A stretch of DNA of 25,069 nt from DASPKX01 sp035627835 (GCA_035627835.1 DASPKX010000108.1:1-25069), one strand, 5' to 3'. Counted from the stretch's first letter, positions 15,842 through 24,576 are shown. Made by a program: numbers and translations. The notes: generated by a model not told the origin, from the sequence alone.

Positions 15842-16948
15842 TCAAGCTTCGACCAATTGACTGCGCTGGTTGGCGAGAAGTGGCGACAGCGCCCATTCGA
15901 AAGCGATGAGCATTTCCTCGGCGCGGTTTCTTGCTGTGTGCTCCGCCAAGGTCCGTTCGCGCGCGGCTTTCGCAATGCTCGCCAATTCCGCGTCAGTTAA
16001 CTCCAGCGCGGCAACGGAGTCTTCGACGGTGCGACCGATGAGCATCTCCTTTCCCGGCGTAAAAAAGGTGTCGAGCCCTTCCCACCAGTCGCTCAGAATG
16101 GGAGTTCCAGTTGCGCTCGCTTCAAATAGCCGGCCAGAGGGACAATAGCCCATGGCGGCCATGGCTCTCCGCGTGACGTTGAGAGTAAGCCTGGAGGAAC
16201 AGTAGAAAGCGGAGTGTTCAGGCGGAGGCAGATGCCGCACAAAGTAGATGTTGTCCGTCCATGGGAATTCGTGGGGGTATTGGGCGCCTGCGATAATAAA
16301 TCTGCGCTCTGGCAGACGGCGGGCTGCTTCAATAAACAACGTGTTTAAGGCAGCCTGGCGGTCTTCCGCGTACGTCCCGAGGTAAGATAGATCGCAACGA
16401 TAACCCTCCACCGGTTTCACCGGCTTGTGAGCCTCCGGATCAACACTCCCGTAGATCGGCGCCACGCGCCTCGCTCCCAGCCTCTCACGCAACGCCTGCA
16501 ATGCAGCGCCGCCAGTATAGCTCAATGCAAGGTCGAAATCGCCGAGACCACGCGGAAGCAAATATGGAACTGGCTTTCCCGAGTCGAGTTGGTCCAGCGT
16601 GACGGGTGTGTCGAGGTCGTAAAACGTTTTGAGTTGAACTCGGGAACTTAACACCAGCTCGGATGCTGCAATCCCATCCTCGCAATAGGAGGTCACCATC
16701 CCGACATCCGCATCCTCAAGGTCAGCGCGCGCGGAACTGAGCACGCTTTCCCAATCGGTGTAGAGCACGAGGCGCCCATTCGGGATATCCCAGTAATCGC
16801 GCTGCGAAGCGTAGTACGGCACATCCTTCTCATAAAAGACGACGTGGTGCCCCATCCCTGCGAGAGCGCGACAAAGCCCGCGCCAAAGCGTCGCATGGCC
16901 GTTGCCCCACGAGGAGCTGATCGTCAGGCCGAAAATGACCAGCTTCAT
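15842..16948 (-). CDS. CgeB-like glycosyltransferase, copy 4 (downstream of ino1)
   Basis: The protein has 368 residues. It starts MKLVIFGLTISSSWGNGHAT and has the two-domain GT-B layout: an N-terminal acceptor half with FYDLDTPVTLDQLDSG and SYTGG, and a C-terminal donor half with LSYLGTYAEDRQ, RFIIAGAQYP, the LNVTRRAM helix and GRLFEASATGTPILSD. The C-terminal half matches the Glyco_trans_1_2 / CgeB family (PF13524, named for a Bacillus spore maturation protein). It is a close relative of the copy at 18165-19280, with which it flanks ino1. The start codon overlaps the ino1 stop by one base (TAATG). The donor and acceptor are unknown; inositol or inositol phosphate is a plausible acceptor from position alone. 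Confidence 0.85.
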   Translation of the reverse strand: MKLVIFGLTISSSWGNGHATLWRGLCRALAGMGHHVVFYEKDVPYYASQRDYWDIPNGRLVLYTDWESVLSSARADLEDADVGMVTSYCEDGIAASELVLSSRVQLKTFYDLDTPVTLDQLDSGKPVPYLLPRGLGDFDLALSYTGGAALQALRERLGARRVAPIYGSVDPEAHKPVKPVEGYRCDLSYLGTYAEDRQAALNTLFIEAARRLPERRFIIAGAQYPHEFPWTDNIYFVRHLPPPEHSAFYCSSRLTLNVTRRAMAAMGYCPSGRLFEASATGTPILSDWWEGLDTFFTPGKEMLIGRTVEDSVAALELTDAELASIAKAARERTLAEHTARNRAEEMLIAFEWALSPLLANQRSQLVEA

Positions 16949-18168
16949 TAAGAGACTTTCACAAGCTTGCGCCTGCTGCTCGTCGTGCCGACAGCGGGAG
17001 TGATGGTGCGGCGTGAATTGATGCGCGGCGCCTTGGCAGTGACTTTCGCCGGAGCGCGGTCCATGACGATTGGCGCGGGTGGCGCGATGACCGTGGCGCC
17101 TCGAATAAATTCTTCCGTCTTCGTCCGAGCCTCATTGTCGGTGAACTGCTTCGGAGGCGATTTCATGAAGTAGCTCGACGGGCCCACCAGCGGTCCAGCG
17201 ATGCCTCGATCCAGCGCCAGCTTGATGCAACGAATTGCATCGATCACCACCCCAGCGGAGTTCGGTGAGTCCCACACTTCCAGCTTCACTTCGCAATTCA
17301 GCGGAACACCGCCAAACGTGGTGCCCTCCATCCGGATGTAGCACCACTTCCTGTCGTCCAGCCAGGGGACATAATCGCTGGGGCCGACATGGATGTCGCG
17401 CTCCTGCATTTTATGCCCCAACTGGCTGGTGACAGCATTGGTTTTGGAGATCTTCTTTGACTCCAGGCGCTCGCGTTCGAGCATGTTGAGGAAATCGGTG
17501 TTGCCACCGAAATTAAGCTGGTACGTCCGGTCCAGACGAACGCCCCGCTCCTTGAACAGATTGGCGAGCATCCGATGGGTGATCGTCGCGCCGACCTGCG
17601 ACTTGATGTCATCTCCGATAATGGGCAGCCCGCGCTTAGCGAAACGTTTTTGCCAGTACGGCTGTGATGCGATGAAAACGGGTATGCAGTTGATGAAGCC
17701 ACAGCCGGCTTCCAGCACCTGCTCGACATACCACTTCGTCGCCATTTCGGAGCCAACGGGCAGATATGAGATCACCACATCTGTCTTGGTTTCCTTTAAG
17801 ATGCTGATGATGTCGTCCGTGGGCCCGCTCGCGCGCGTGACCACTTCCTTCAAATATTTGCCCAGGCCGTCGTGCGTCATCCCGCGGTAAACGGGCGCGT
17901 TGAGGTTCGGAACTTGACTGAATTTAAACGTGTTGTTCGGCTGCGCGAAGATCGCTTCCGAGAGATCCCTTCCGACTTTCTCCGCGTTAATGTCGAAGGC
18001 GCAGGTGAACTCAATGTCTTTAATGTGATACCCACCAAGGTTCACATGCATGAGGCCGGGGACTTGTTCATCTTCGTTGGCGTTGCGGTAATATTCCACA
18101 CCTTGGACAAGGGAGGAGGCGCAGTTGCCCACCCCAATAATAGCCACTCGTATTTTGCGTTCGCTCAT
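16948..18168 (-). CDS. ino1: Inositol-3-phosphate synthase
   Basis: A 406-residue myo-inositol-1(3)-phosphate synthase, the NAD-dependent enzyme that converts glucose 6-phosphate to inositol phosphate in the cytoplasm. It has the NAD-binding loop IGVGNCASSL (residues 11-20). The core follows: SYLPVGSE, GCGFINCIPVFIAS, the catalytic region GDDIKSQVGATITHR with conserved lysine, LNFGGNTDFLNM, SKTNAV and GPSDYVPWL..KWCYIRMEG. The motif set matches the short bacterial/archaeal branch. Unusually, the last 45 or so residues are a basic, Ala/Pro/Thr-rich tail (PAKVTAKAPRINSRRTITPA and beyond) that is not part of the fold. ATGA overlap with the gene before it and TAATG with the next show tight coupling. 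A GGAGG lies 10 bases upstream. Confidence 0.95.
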   Translation of the reverse strand: MSERKIRVAIIGVGNCASSLVQGVEYYRNANEDEQVPGLMHVNLGGYHIKDIEFTCAFDINAEKVGRDLSEAIFAQPNNTFKFSQVPNLNAPVYRGMTHDGLGKYLKEVVTRASGPTDDIISILKETKTDVVISYLPVGSEMATKWYVEQVLEAGCGFINCIPVFIASQPYWQKRFAKRGLPIIGDDIKSQVGATITHRMLANLFKERGVRLDRTYQLNFGGNTDFLNMLERERLESKKISKTNAVTSQLGHKMQERDIHVGPSDYVPWLDDRKWCYIRMEGTTFGGVPLNCEVKLEVWDSPNSAGVVIDAIRCIKLALDRGIAGPLVGPSSYFMKSPPKQFTDNEARTKTEEFIRGATVIAPPAPIVMDRAPAKVTAKAPRINSRRTITPAVGTTSSRRKLVKVS

Positions 18169-19280
18169 AATTTTCCCGCCTCCGTGTTCGATGGGTAAAG
18201 AGAAGTTAAATGAAGCAGCTCCTGCGCGTAGCTTTCCAGCTCGGCTGCCCGATGGGCGGCAGTGTGCTTTTCCAAAATTCGCAACCGCGCTCGCTCGCCG
18301 AGTTCGATGCGCTCATCCTCTGGGATTTCCATCAGGAAACGCGTCGTTTGCTCGGCTGATCGCGCGATGAAAATCTCGTCGTCCAACTCGAAGAAGTCCT
18401 CCAGGCCATCCCAATAATCGCTGATGATTGGGGTTCCGCACGCAGCGGCTTCGAACAGCCGCACACTCGGCGACCAACCCGCTTTCACCATATCCGCGCG
18501 GGTCACATTTAGGGTGTAACGCTGTGAGTTGTAGAAGCGGCGATGCTCGCGGGGCGCCAGGTGCGTTTCGCGCTGCACGTTTCCGGGCCACTGAATGCTC
18601 GCGGGGTATTGCGGGCCCGCAACGATAAACTTGCTTTCAGGCAGGCGACGGGCTGGCTCCAGCAACAGAGCTTCAAGTGTGGGCTGTCGGTCGGCGCTGT
18701 ACGTTCCCAAGTACCCGAGATCCCATCGCAGCTCAACGCGCTCCGGAAAATAGAGGCGCGGATCAACCGAGCAGTAGAGTGGCCGCGCCATGGGGGAGCC
18801 AAATTGCTTCTCCAGCCGACGCAGGGTTGGGCCGCCGGTGAAGCTTAGGTAAAGGTGATAGCCAGGAATTTGTTCCGGAGCCAGATACTCTCGGCTTCCA
18901 GATTCGAGCTTGGCCAAGGTCACAGGCGTGTCGATGTCGTAGAAGGCCACGACCCCATTTGCTGTGTCCTGCGCCCAGTCCCCGACGGCGACACCTTCTG
19001 GAACGTACGACCCGACGATCACCAGATCGGCTTCCCGGACCGCGAGGGTGAAACGCTCCCTCAAATCATCCAGCGATTGATAAAGCTCGGTCTCTCCCGT
19101 CCCCATTTTGTTATAGTCGCGGTTCTCCGCGTACCACGGGACGTCACGTTCCAGGAACAGAACATTATGCCCGCGAGCGACGAGTTCACGCACCAAACCA
19201 CGATAAGTTGTGGCATGGCCATTGCCCCAGGATGAGGTGATCGACAGCCCGAGTATAACGATGTTCATGGAAGGGTTCAC
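18165..19280 (-). CDS. CgeB-like glycosyltransferase, copy 3 (upstream of ino1)
   Basis: The protein has 371 residues. The core begins MNIVILGLSITSSWGNGHAT and has the same motifs as the copy at 15842-16948: FYDIDTPVTLAKLESG, LYLSFTGG, LGYLGTYSADRQ, KFIVAGPQYP, LNVTRADM and RLFEAAACGTPIISDYWDG. It is a GT-B fold enzyme with a PF13524-type C-terminal half and no signal peptide or membrane segment. The start is ambiguous. A GTG at 19280 overlaps the previous stop (GTGA) and has GAGGTG 5 bases upstream, whereas an ATG at 19268 lines up with the paralogue's start but has no site. The GTG is chosen here. The stop overlaps the ino1 start, coupling the two. Confidence 0.85.
   Translation of the reverse strand: MNPSMNIVILGLSITSSWGNGHATTYRGLVRELVARGHNVLFLERDVPWYAENRDYNKMGTGETELYQSLDDLRERFTLAVREADLVIVGSYVPEGVAVGDWAQDTANGVVAFYDIDTPVTLAKLESGSREYLAPEQIPGYHLYLSFTGGPTLRRLEKQFGSPMARPLYCSVDPRLYFPERVELRWDLGYLGTYSADRQPTLEALLLEPARRLPESKFIVAGPQYPASIQWPGNVQRETHLAPREHRRFYNSQRYTLNVTRADMVKAGWSPSVRLFEAAACGTPIISDYWDGLEDFFELDDEIFIARSAEQTTRFLMEIPEDERIELGERARLRILEKHTAAHRAAELESYAQELLHLTSLYPSNTEAGKL
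18179..18183 (-). promoter_or_regulatory. Ribosome binding site of ino1
   Basis: GGAGG on the minus strand, 10 bases before the ATG at 18168. It is one of the few clear Shine-Dalgarno matches in the operon and lies inside the 3' end of the preceding glycosyltransferase gene. Confidence 0.5.
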
Positions 19281-20374
19281 GCGGCCACCTCTTCTGTCTT
19301 GGCATCGAGAAGCTTCTCCAGTTGGACGACGCGATGAGCGTACGTATGCTCCGCGAGAACACGCCGCAAGGCAGCTTCACCAATGTCCCGCGCCCGCTTT
19401 TGGGTTAAACGACCGAGGTGCTCAGCGACCTCATCCCCACTGCCGGCGACCAGCGCTTCTTTATTTGGCTCTAGAAACATTTCGATTCCGTCCCACTTAT
19501 CCGTGAGCAAGCACGCGCCTGCGCCCGCAGCCTCGAAGACCCGGGTTGGTGGTGAGAATCCATATCTGGCCATGCTCTCGCGGTTGATGTTCAGCACGGC
19601 CTTTGCTGTGCAGTTGAACGCGTTGTGCTCGTGAGTGTAAACGTGCCCCAGATATTTCACGTTCTGGCTCTTTGGCTTGTCGTCCCACCCATTCCCGCCA
19701 AGCAAAAAGGTCTTGTTCGGCGAAGCGGCGGCCACGTTGAGGAAAAATTCCTCCACACGCTTTTCGCGGTCGGGAAGGCGATTTCCCAGGAAACCGAGAT
19801 CCCCTTCAAAGCGCGCGTTCGTTGGGGCAGGATGGTGCGTGTGTGGATCCAAAGCATTGTAGATCGGAACACAATCCTGGGCTCCCAAGGCTGCATAGGC
19901 GTCTATCACAGGATCGCCGCCACCGTAGGTCAGGATTAAATCGTATTGCGGGATCAACTCGCGAAATGGGTCGTCCGGATTCTTCTGAACACGATCCAAA
20001 GTCGCCGGGGCATCGACATCCCAAAAGACGATCTGTGTTCCAGGCTCACGAGCCTGGATGACCGCTTTCTCCAGCAGTTCATCGTACACGCCGACGCCGC
20101 TTGCCTTAACGATGAGGTCCACCCCCCGAGCACGCTCCACCATCTCAAGGGCGGCTTCATCCTTGTCTCCCGGATATACCACCACTTTTGCATAATCCGG
20201 GTCAGCAATATCGCGATGCTGCTGGCGGCCGTAGGCATCCGGTTCGTAGAAGGTCACGCGATGTCCGCGCTCATGCAGCGCGCGGACAATCCCCCGATAA
20301 TAGGTGGCCGCCCCGTTCCAGTAAGCGGAGACAAGGCTTGAGCCGAAGAAGGCGATGTTTAGTCCTGTTTTCAT
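19277..20374 (-). CDS. CgeB-like glycosyltransferase, copy 2
   Basis: The protein has 365 residues from the ATG at 20374, which lies 4 bases after the previous stop. A TTG-initiated extension to 20407 is possible but would run into the preceding gene. It starts MKTGLNIAFFGSSLVSAYWN and continues GAATYYRGIVRALHERGH, a variant of the nucleotide-sugar enzyme N-terminus seen in its neighbours. WDVDAPATLDRV and LTYGGG replace the DIDTPVTL and TGG motifs. The donor half has LGFLGNRLPDRE, TFLLGGNGW, LNINRESMARYGFSPPTRVFE and GACLLTDKWDG, matching PF13524. It is more distant from copies 3 and 4 than they are from each other, so it probably uses another donor or acceptor. It is cytoplasmic by absence of membrane segments. 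Confidence 0.84.
   Translation of the reverse strand: MKTGLNIAFFGSSLVSAYWNGAATYYRGIVRALHERGHRVTFYEPDAYGRQQHRDIADPDYAKVVVYPGDKDEAALEMVERARGVDLIVKASGVGVYDELLEKAVIQAREPGTQIVFWDVDAPATLDRVQKNPDDPFRELIPQYDLILTYGGGDPVIDAYAALGAQDCVPIYNALDPHTHHPAPTNARFEGDLGFLGNRLPDREKRVEEFFLNVAAASPNKTFLLGGNGWDDKPKSQNVKYLGHVYTHEHNAFNCTAKAVLNINRESMARYGFSPPTRVFEAAGAGACLLTDKWDGIEMFLEPNKEALVAGSGDEVAEHLGRLTQKRARDIGEAALRRVLAEHTYAHRVVQLEKLLDAKTEEVAA
19286..19291 (-). promoter_or_regulatory. Ribosome binding site supporting the GTG start at 19280
   Basis: GAGGTG lies 5 bases before a GTG whose first bases overlap the stop of the previous gene. This spacing favours the GTG at 19280 over the ATG at 19268. The same bases also encode the end of the upstream protein (EEVAA), so the match could be chance. 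Confidence 0.4.
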
Positions 20375-20378
20375 AGTG

Positions 20379-21476
20379 TTACGCGGCGCGGGAAAGGTCA
20401 TCCGCAATAGTTAGCAACTCATCCACCCGGTGGGCGCAGGTGTGGCGCGCGTGGATCGTTTCGAGGCCGTGCGCTTTCAAATCGCCGGCCAGTGCAGGTT
20501 CGGTAAGCACGCGCTTCAGCGCCGTCGCCATTTCCTGCCCGTTGTTGGCAGTTAGAAAGTCTTTGCCAGGGCGGAACAGCCCCTCAGCGTCGCTCCATGG
20601 GGAGCACACCAAGGGGATGCCGCATGCGAGCGCCTCAAAGGGCCTGATGGTGGGGATGCCAGGAAGGGCCTGGACGTACGGCCTGCGCGGCACATGCGCT
20701 GTCACTTTGAAGCGAGCAAAAACATTGGGGGCCTCGAAGTTTGCGAGCCAACCACCATACCGAATACCCGCACTTGCGAGCGCATTTTTTGCATCGTCCG
20801 GATAACGCACTCCGTAGAACTGGGCGTTCAATCCGAGTCGCTTCACTGGTTCGAGGATGAACTCGTGCAATTCCGCCGTGCGCTCTTCGTCCCCCCAGTT
20901 ACCCACCCAGACGAGATCCCCCTCCTCGCGTGCACCCTGAACTGGCTTGAACACGCGCGTATCCGCTGCTTCATGCCAGACCCACGCGCGCCGGGTCGCC
21001 CCTCGACTCAAATAAAGATCTTTTAGCACCTGCCCATAAGCCAGCACTCCATCGTACTGCGTTAGATCGTAGCTCCCCATGGACTCTGGCGCGGTCACCA
21101 TCCGATGGTGTGTGTCGTGGAACAGGAGCTTGTACCCGCCGCGCTCTTTCCGATGCTGCCCAACGCGACGGACGAGTTCGTGATCGCTCCACTCGTGAAC
21201 CAGGACGAGGTCCGCATCTGCGAGCGCCACATCCAGGTTCAAGGTTTTCAGGTCATACTGGCGGCTATCGAGCAAGGGATACGCTTTTTGAAAGGCCTTG
21301 ATCGGCTTGTCACCATGCTCCTTGAGCAAGTTCTGAAGGCTCCAGCTATCGCGGGGCTCGTAGATCTCCACTACATGCCCACGGCTAAGTAAGTCGGTGG
21401 CCACGCCGCGAAGGAAATGGGCGTTGCCGTGGTTCCAGTCGCTTAGGAGCGTGTGATAAAACATTACGATCTTCAT
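20379..21476 (-). CDS. CgeB-like glycosyltransferase, copy 1
   Basis: The protein has 365 residues and begins MKIVMFYHTLLSDWNHGNAH followed by FLRGVATDLLSRGH, again the acceptor-half pattern of this family. The middle carries LVLVHEWSDHELV, LLFHDTHHRM and a DGVLAYGQVL helix; the donor half has LVWVGNWGDEERT, AHVPRRPYVQALPG and IRPFEALACGIPLVCSPWSD. This is the CgeB/PF13524 type of GT-B transferase. It is the most divergent of the four paralogues: the DxDTPxTL motif is replaced by HDTHHRM. Its ATG overlaps the GT4 stop (ATGA). The sugar transferred is unknown. Confidence 0.82.
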   Translation of the reverse strand: MKIVMFYHTLLSDWNHGNAHFLRGVATDLLSRGHVVEIYEPRDSWSLQNLLKEHGDKPIKAFQKAYPLLDSRQYDLKTLNLDVALADADLVLVHEWSDHELVRRVGQHRKERGGYKLLFHDTHHRMVTAPESMGSYDLTQYDGVLAYGQVLKDLYLSRGATRRAWVWHEAADTRVFKPVQGAREEGDLVWVGNWGDEERTAELHEFILEPVKRLGLNAQFYGVRYPDDAKNALASAGIRYGGWLANFEAPNVFARFKVTAHVPRRPYVQALPGIPTIRPFEALACGIPLVCSPWSDAEGLFRPGKDFLTANNGQEMATALKRVLTEPALAGDLKAHGLETIHARHTCAHRVDELLTIADDLSRAA

Positions 21477-22579
21477 GCGGCAATGCGGGGTGAGGCCGTG
21501 TCGGTGAGAAGTTGCGAATAAGCGCGAAGGTATCCGCGTGTCATGCGAGCTGGCGTGAATTCCAGCGCACGAGCTTGCGCCTTGCGGGCCAGCGTTTCTC
21601 GAGCCGCTGGCAGCTCGATCAAATCGTTAATGGCGCCCTTCAGAGCTTCAGCATCGTCAGGGGGCACAAACCAGGCTGTGTTCCCCCATATTTCCCGCAG
21701 GCTGGGGATGTCGCCCAGAATGAGCGCGCAACCGGAGAGCGCCGCCTCCAGCGCTGAAAGGCCGAAAGGTTCATATTTGGCGGGCAGAGCATAAATCGCA
21801 GCACGCGAGAACCATTGTCCGAGCGCTGCTGCGTTCAACTGGCCGAGTGACCGAACGCCATTCAATGGAACAGTGCCCTGGGTAGGATGCGTTTGATCTC
21901 CTGCAACAAATACGGGGCAATCCAGGGCAGGCGCAACGCGAGCGAGGGCTGCAATATTTTTAGCCTCATCCCAGACTCTGCCAGCCGCCAGAACGAACGG
22001 CTCTTTGTGTGCGGGCCTGAAGTGATCCGGGCTCCGACCATTGTAAATGACAGCTTTCCGTCGCGGAGAGCCGTAGCGCCTTTCGATTTCGTCAAGCATC
22101 GCATTGCTCGGCGCGACGACGACTGAGGCGCCATGCACCCCACGCCGAACACGCTCCCGGTACTCGCCCCATTGCGACGGCGCCTCCTCGCCTTTAACAG
22201 CGCTCCACCAGGAGCAAACGCAGGAATGGGCCACGATTATGACGGGCGCGTGGAAAGGGAGGCTGCCGTGCGCGTAGCCGTTCAGGTGAATAATGTCCGG
22301 TTCCGTCTCACGCTCCAAAGCCAGCAACCATTCGCCTGCCGCATCGACATCAACCCACGGCTCGGGCATCCACTCTAGTTTATATTGGCTCTCGCGGAGC
22401 TGGACGTTGGAAAGATAACTAACTTCTGCGCGTTGTTCGGGAGAGGCGGCGTTGCCCATCGTTGCGAGAATCACTTCGATTTCGCGCTCCCCGTACTCAC
22501 GGCAAAGCTCCATAGCATACGTCCAAACTCCGCCGACGGTGTCGGCAGTCATCAGGACTCTTTGAGGCCGCAAGGTCAT
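21473..22579 (-). CDS. GT4 family glycosyltransferase
   Basis: The protein has 368 residues. The N-terminal half has the glycine-rich acceptor loop TADTVGGVWTYAMEL and IIHLNGYAHG. The C-terminal half has VAPSNAML, VIYNGRSPDHF, the donor-phosphate region AGRVWDEAKN (199-208) and the E-x7-E motif EPFGLSALEAALSGCAL with glutamates near 270 and 278. These are diagnostic of retaining GT4 enzymes (Glycos_transf_1, PF00534/PF13692). Its ATG directly follows the stop of the oxidoreductase gene (TAGATG) with an AGGA 6 bases upstream. It is the only GT4 member here and may add the first sugar. GT4 enzymes such as MshA use inositol 3-phosphate as acceptor, which fits ino1 in the same operon, but this link is inference. 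Confidence 0.92.
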   Translation of the reverse strand: MTLRPQRVLMTADTVGGVWTYAMELCREYGEREIEVILATMGNAASPEQRAEVSYLSNVQLRESQYKLEWMPEPWVDVDAAGEWLLALERETEPDIIHLNGYAHGSLPFHAPVIIVAHSCVCSWWSAVKGEEAPSQWGEYRERVRRGVHGASVVVAPSNAMLDEIERRYGSPRRKAVIYNGRSPDHFRPAHKEPFVLAAGRVWDEAKNIAALARVAPALDCPVFVAGDQTHPTQGTVPLNGVRSLGQLNAAALGQWFSRAAIYALPAKYEPFGLSALEAALSGCALILGDIPSLREIWGNTAWFVPPDDAEALKGAINDLIELPAARETLARKAQARALEFTPARMTRGYLRAYSQLLTDTASPRIAA

Positions 22580-23620
22580 CTATTTTCCTGCTCGTGAGTA
22601 AATGCTGTCGAGAACGTCAGCCACATCCGCGAGGCGCTCGATTTCTGGGTTGAAGTCAGCGGAGGTTGCGAGTTGGCGCGCCCAGGCGACAGCCGCCCGG
22701 CCGCCCCAATCATCAGGCGGGGCCACCAGCGTCTGGCGCTGCGTGCCATTCAGTTTTTCCGCGGTAAAATCGTAGAACGAACCATTCAGGTTGCGGATGC
22801 AAACGCCCCCTTTCGCCCCATAGATCTTCACCTCGATGATAGCGTCGCAGCCGGCAGGCAATTTCCAGGAGCAGCTCAGGTTTGCGACCGCGCCACCGCC
22901 GAGATCCAGGCGAGCCACTGCGAAATCTTCCACTTTCTCCCAGCGATTCGTTAATGGCGTGCCTTGGGAAAACAATCGGCTGGTCACAGCGGTCGTCCTC
23001 GGGAAATTGAGAAGCCAGAGCGCCAGATCGACCAGATGAATGCCCAGGTCGATAACACAGCCGCCGCCGCTTAACTTCGGATTGTAAAACCAGTCTTTGC
23101 CAGGCCCGTAGGCGTTATGAAAGACCAACTCGATGGCGAAGACTTTCCCCAACTCACCCGATTGCAAAACCTCACGCACGGCCTGAGCGGCCGCCAGATG
23201 GCGGTAGGAAAGGTCCACGCCGAGGAGACGGTTTGCGCGCCGGGCGGCCTCGATAACGCTGCGCGTTTCCTCTCCTGTCCTGGCCAATGGCTTTTGGCAG
23301 AACACAGCAAGACCACGGTCCAGAGCCAATATCGACTGCTCCGCATGCAATGCGCTCGGCGTGGCGATCACCACCCCATCAAGGTCCATTTCGAGAAGCG
23401 CATCGTAGGTGGAAACCAACTCCGCCGTAGGTGTGGTCTCGGCCGCCTGCTTTGCGCAATCCAGCGCCGCGTCCGCAACTCCCGCCACTTCAGCGAGGCC
23501 GCTTCTGGCGATCGCTTCCAGTCGATGCTTGCCAATCCAGCCTGCTCCAAGAAAGCCAAGGCGGGGTTTGCGAGGCTTGGTGTGGGTGGAACGAACAGGT
23601 GCTTCAACCAATAAACTCAT
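22580..23620 (-). CDS. Gfo/Idh/MocA family oxidoreductase
   Basis: The protein has 346 residues. An N-terminal Rossmann fold has LGFLGAGWIGKHR (21-33). The usual EKP motif appears as CQKP (108-111), keeping the catalytic-loop Lys. The C-terminal domain carries GGCVIDLGIHLVDLALW with Asp 191 and His 195 in the D-xxx-H position. This family oxidises or reduces sugars, NDP-sugars and inositols with NAD(P). The stop is followed at once by the GT4 start and the ATG overlaps the stop of the dehydrogenase gene. Together with that dehydrogenase it could make a keto sugar or act on inositol (as inositol 2-dehydrogenase does), though no aminotransferase is seen to use a keto product. Confidence 0.9.
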   Translation of the reverse strand: MSLLVEAPVRSTHTKPRKPRLGFLGAGWIGKHRLEAIARSGLAEVAGVADAALDCAKQAAETTPTAELVSTYDALLEMDLDGVVIATPSALHAEQSILALDRGLAVFCQKPLARTGEETRSVIEAARRANRLLGVDLSYRHLAAAQAVREVLQSGELGKVFAIELVFHNAYGPGKDWFYNPKLSGGGCVIDLGIHLVDLALWLLNFPRTTAVTSRLFSQGTPLTNRWEKVEDFAVARLDLGGGAVANLSCSWKLPAGCDAIIEVKIYGAKGGVCIRNLNGSFYDFTAEKLNGTQRQTLVAPPDDWGGRAAVAWARQLATSADFNPEIERLADVADVLDSIYSRAGK

Positions 23621-24576
23621 AGGGTGATGAGGCCTTTCAGAAAATTGCCTGGGCGTTGCTCGAGAGCGGCGAAACCTTCCGCGATCCTCTCAAGGGGGAA
23701 AGAGTGAGTGTATAGGAGTGATGGATTCAGCGCGCCCGATGCCATGGCATCGATGGCCTCTTGCATGCCTTGGACATAAACGCTCGTTTCACGCTCATGG
23801 GCGTTGATGACATCGAGCCCGCGCCAGTTCCAAAGCTGCATGTTGACTTGGCGTGGACCATCCTGATGGTAACCAGCGACAACAAGACGGCCTCGCTCGC
23901 GTGTTAATTCCGCGGCGAGATCCAGCGGCCATTGCTGGCCTGCAGCTTCGATGACGCAATCGCATCCCCGTCCGCTGGTGAGCTTTTTTACTTCCTCGAT
24001 GATGCGCCAGTGATCATCCATCGTCACCAAATGCGTCGCGCCATAATGCTGCGCAAGACCAAGAGCGAAGGATCGGCGCGCAATGGCGATAACTTCAGCG
24101 CCAGCTCGTGCAGCTAAGGCCGTAATTAACGCGCCAAGGAAGCCGATTCCCACAACCGCTACCTGATCGCCGGGCTTGATTGCGCTGCGGCGAATAACAT
24201 TGAACGCGCAGCCGAGCGCTTCCGCGGGCGCTGGTTTCTTTTCCAGAGACGGCGGAAGTCGCACGACCGCGCGAAAATCAGCGACATCGTATTCGGCGAA
24301 TGCGTTCGAAGACAGAAACGCGACGCGCTCGCCCAGTTGAAAATCTGTGACACCGGACCCAACAGCCTCAATCTCGCCCCAGCCTTCATGGCCCGGGGCG
24401 CCTGCCGCAAACGGGTAGTTGAACCACGGCCGTCCCTCCCAGGGAGATAGATTGGACCCGCAAATCCCGCACCCCTCCAGCCGCACGCGCACCTGGTTGG
24501 GGCCCGGGTCTGGCGCTTGAGCTTCCTGGATTTCAAAGGTTCGAGGGGCGACCAGGACTGCGGCTCTCATGTTCAT
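23617..24576 (-). CDS. Zinc-type medium-chain dehydrogenase/reductase
   Basis: The protein has 319 residues, beginning MNMRAAVLVAPRTFEIQEAQ; the second Met (24570) is an equally possible start. Catalytic zinc ligands are visible in GCGICGSN (Cys 39) and GHEGWGEIEAVG (His 63). The NAD-binding loop VVGIGFLGA starts near residue 141. The structural-zinc lobe with four cysteines found in classical alcohol dehydrogenases is absent, which explains the short length. The C-terminal ITSLERIAEGFAAL-like region is typical of L-threonine/sorbitol dehydrogenase relatives. It likely oxidises a secondary alcohol on a sugar or cyclitol. There is a 52-bp gap after the epimerase stop, the largest intergenic space inside the operon. 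Confidence 0.9.
   Translation of the reverse strand: MNMRAAVLVAPRTFEIQEAQAPDPGPNQVRVRLEGCGICGSNLSPWEGRPWFNYPFAAGAPGHEGWGEIEAVGSGVTDFQLGERVAFLSSNAFAEYDVADFRAVVRLPPSLEKKPAPAEALGCAFNVIRRSAIKPGDQVAVVGIGFLGALITALAARAGAEVIAIARRSFALGLAQHYGATHLVTMDDHWRIIEEVKKLTSGRGCDCVIEAAGQQWPLDLAAELTRERGRLVVAGYHQDGPRQVNMQLWNWRGLDVINAHERETSVYVQGMQEAIDAMASGALNPSLLYTHSFPLERIAEGFAALEQRPGNFLKGLITL

Noticed and set aside
15841..15975. N-terminal extension of the nucleotidyltransferase by 45 residues
   Set aside because: It lies wholly inside the preceding glycosyltransferase gene, and the conserved family start (MWGIIPAAGSG) is at 15840.
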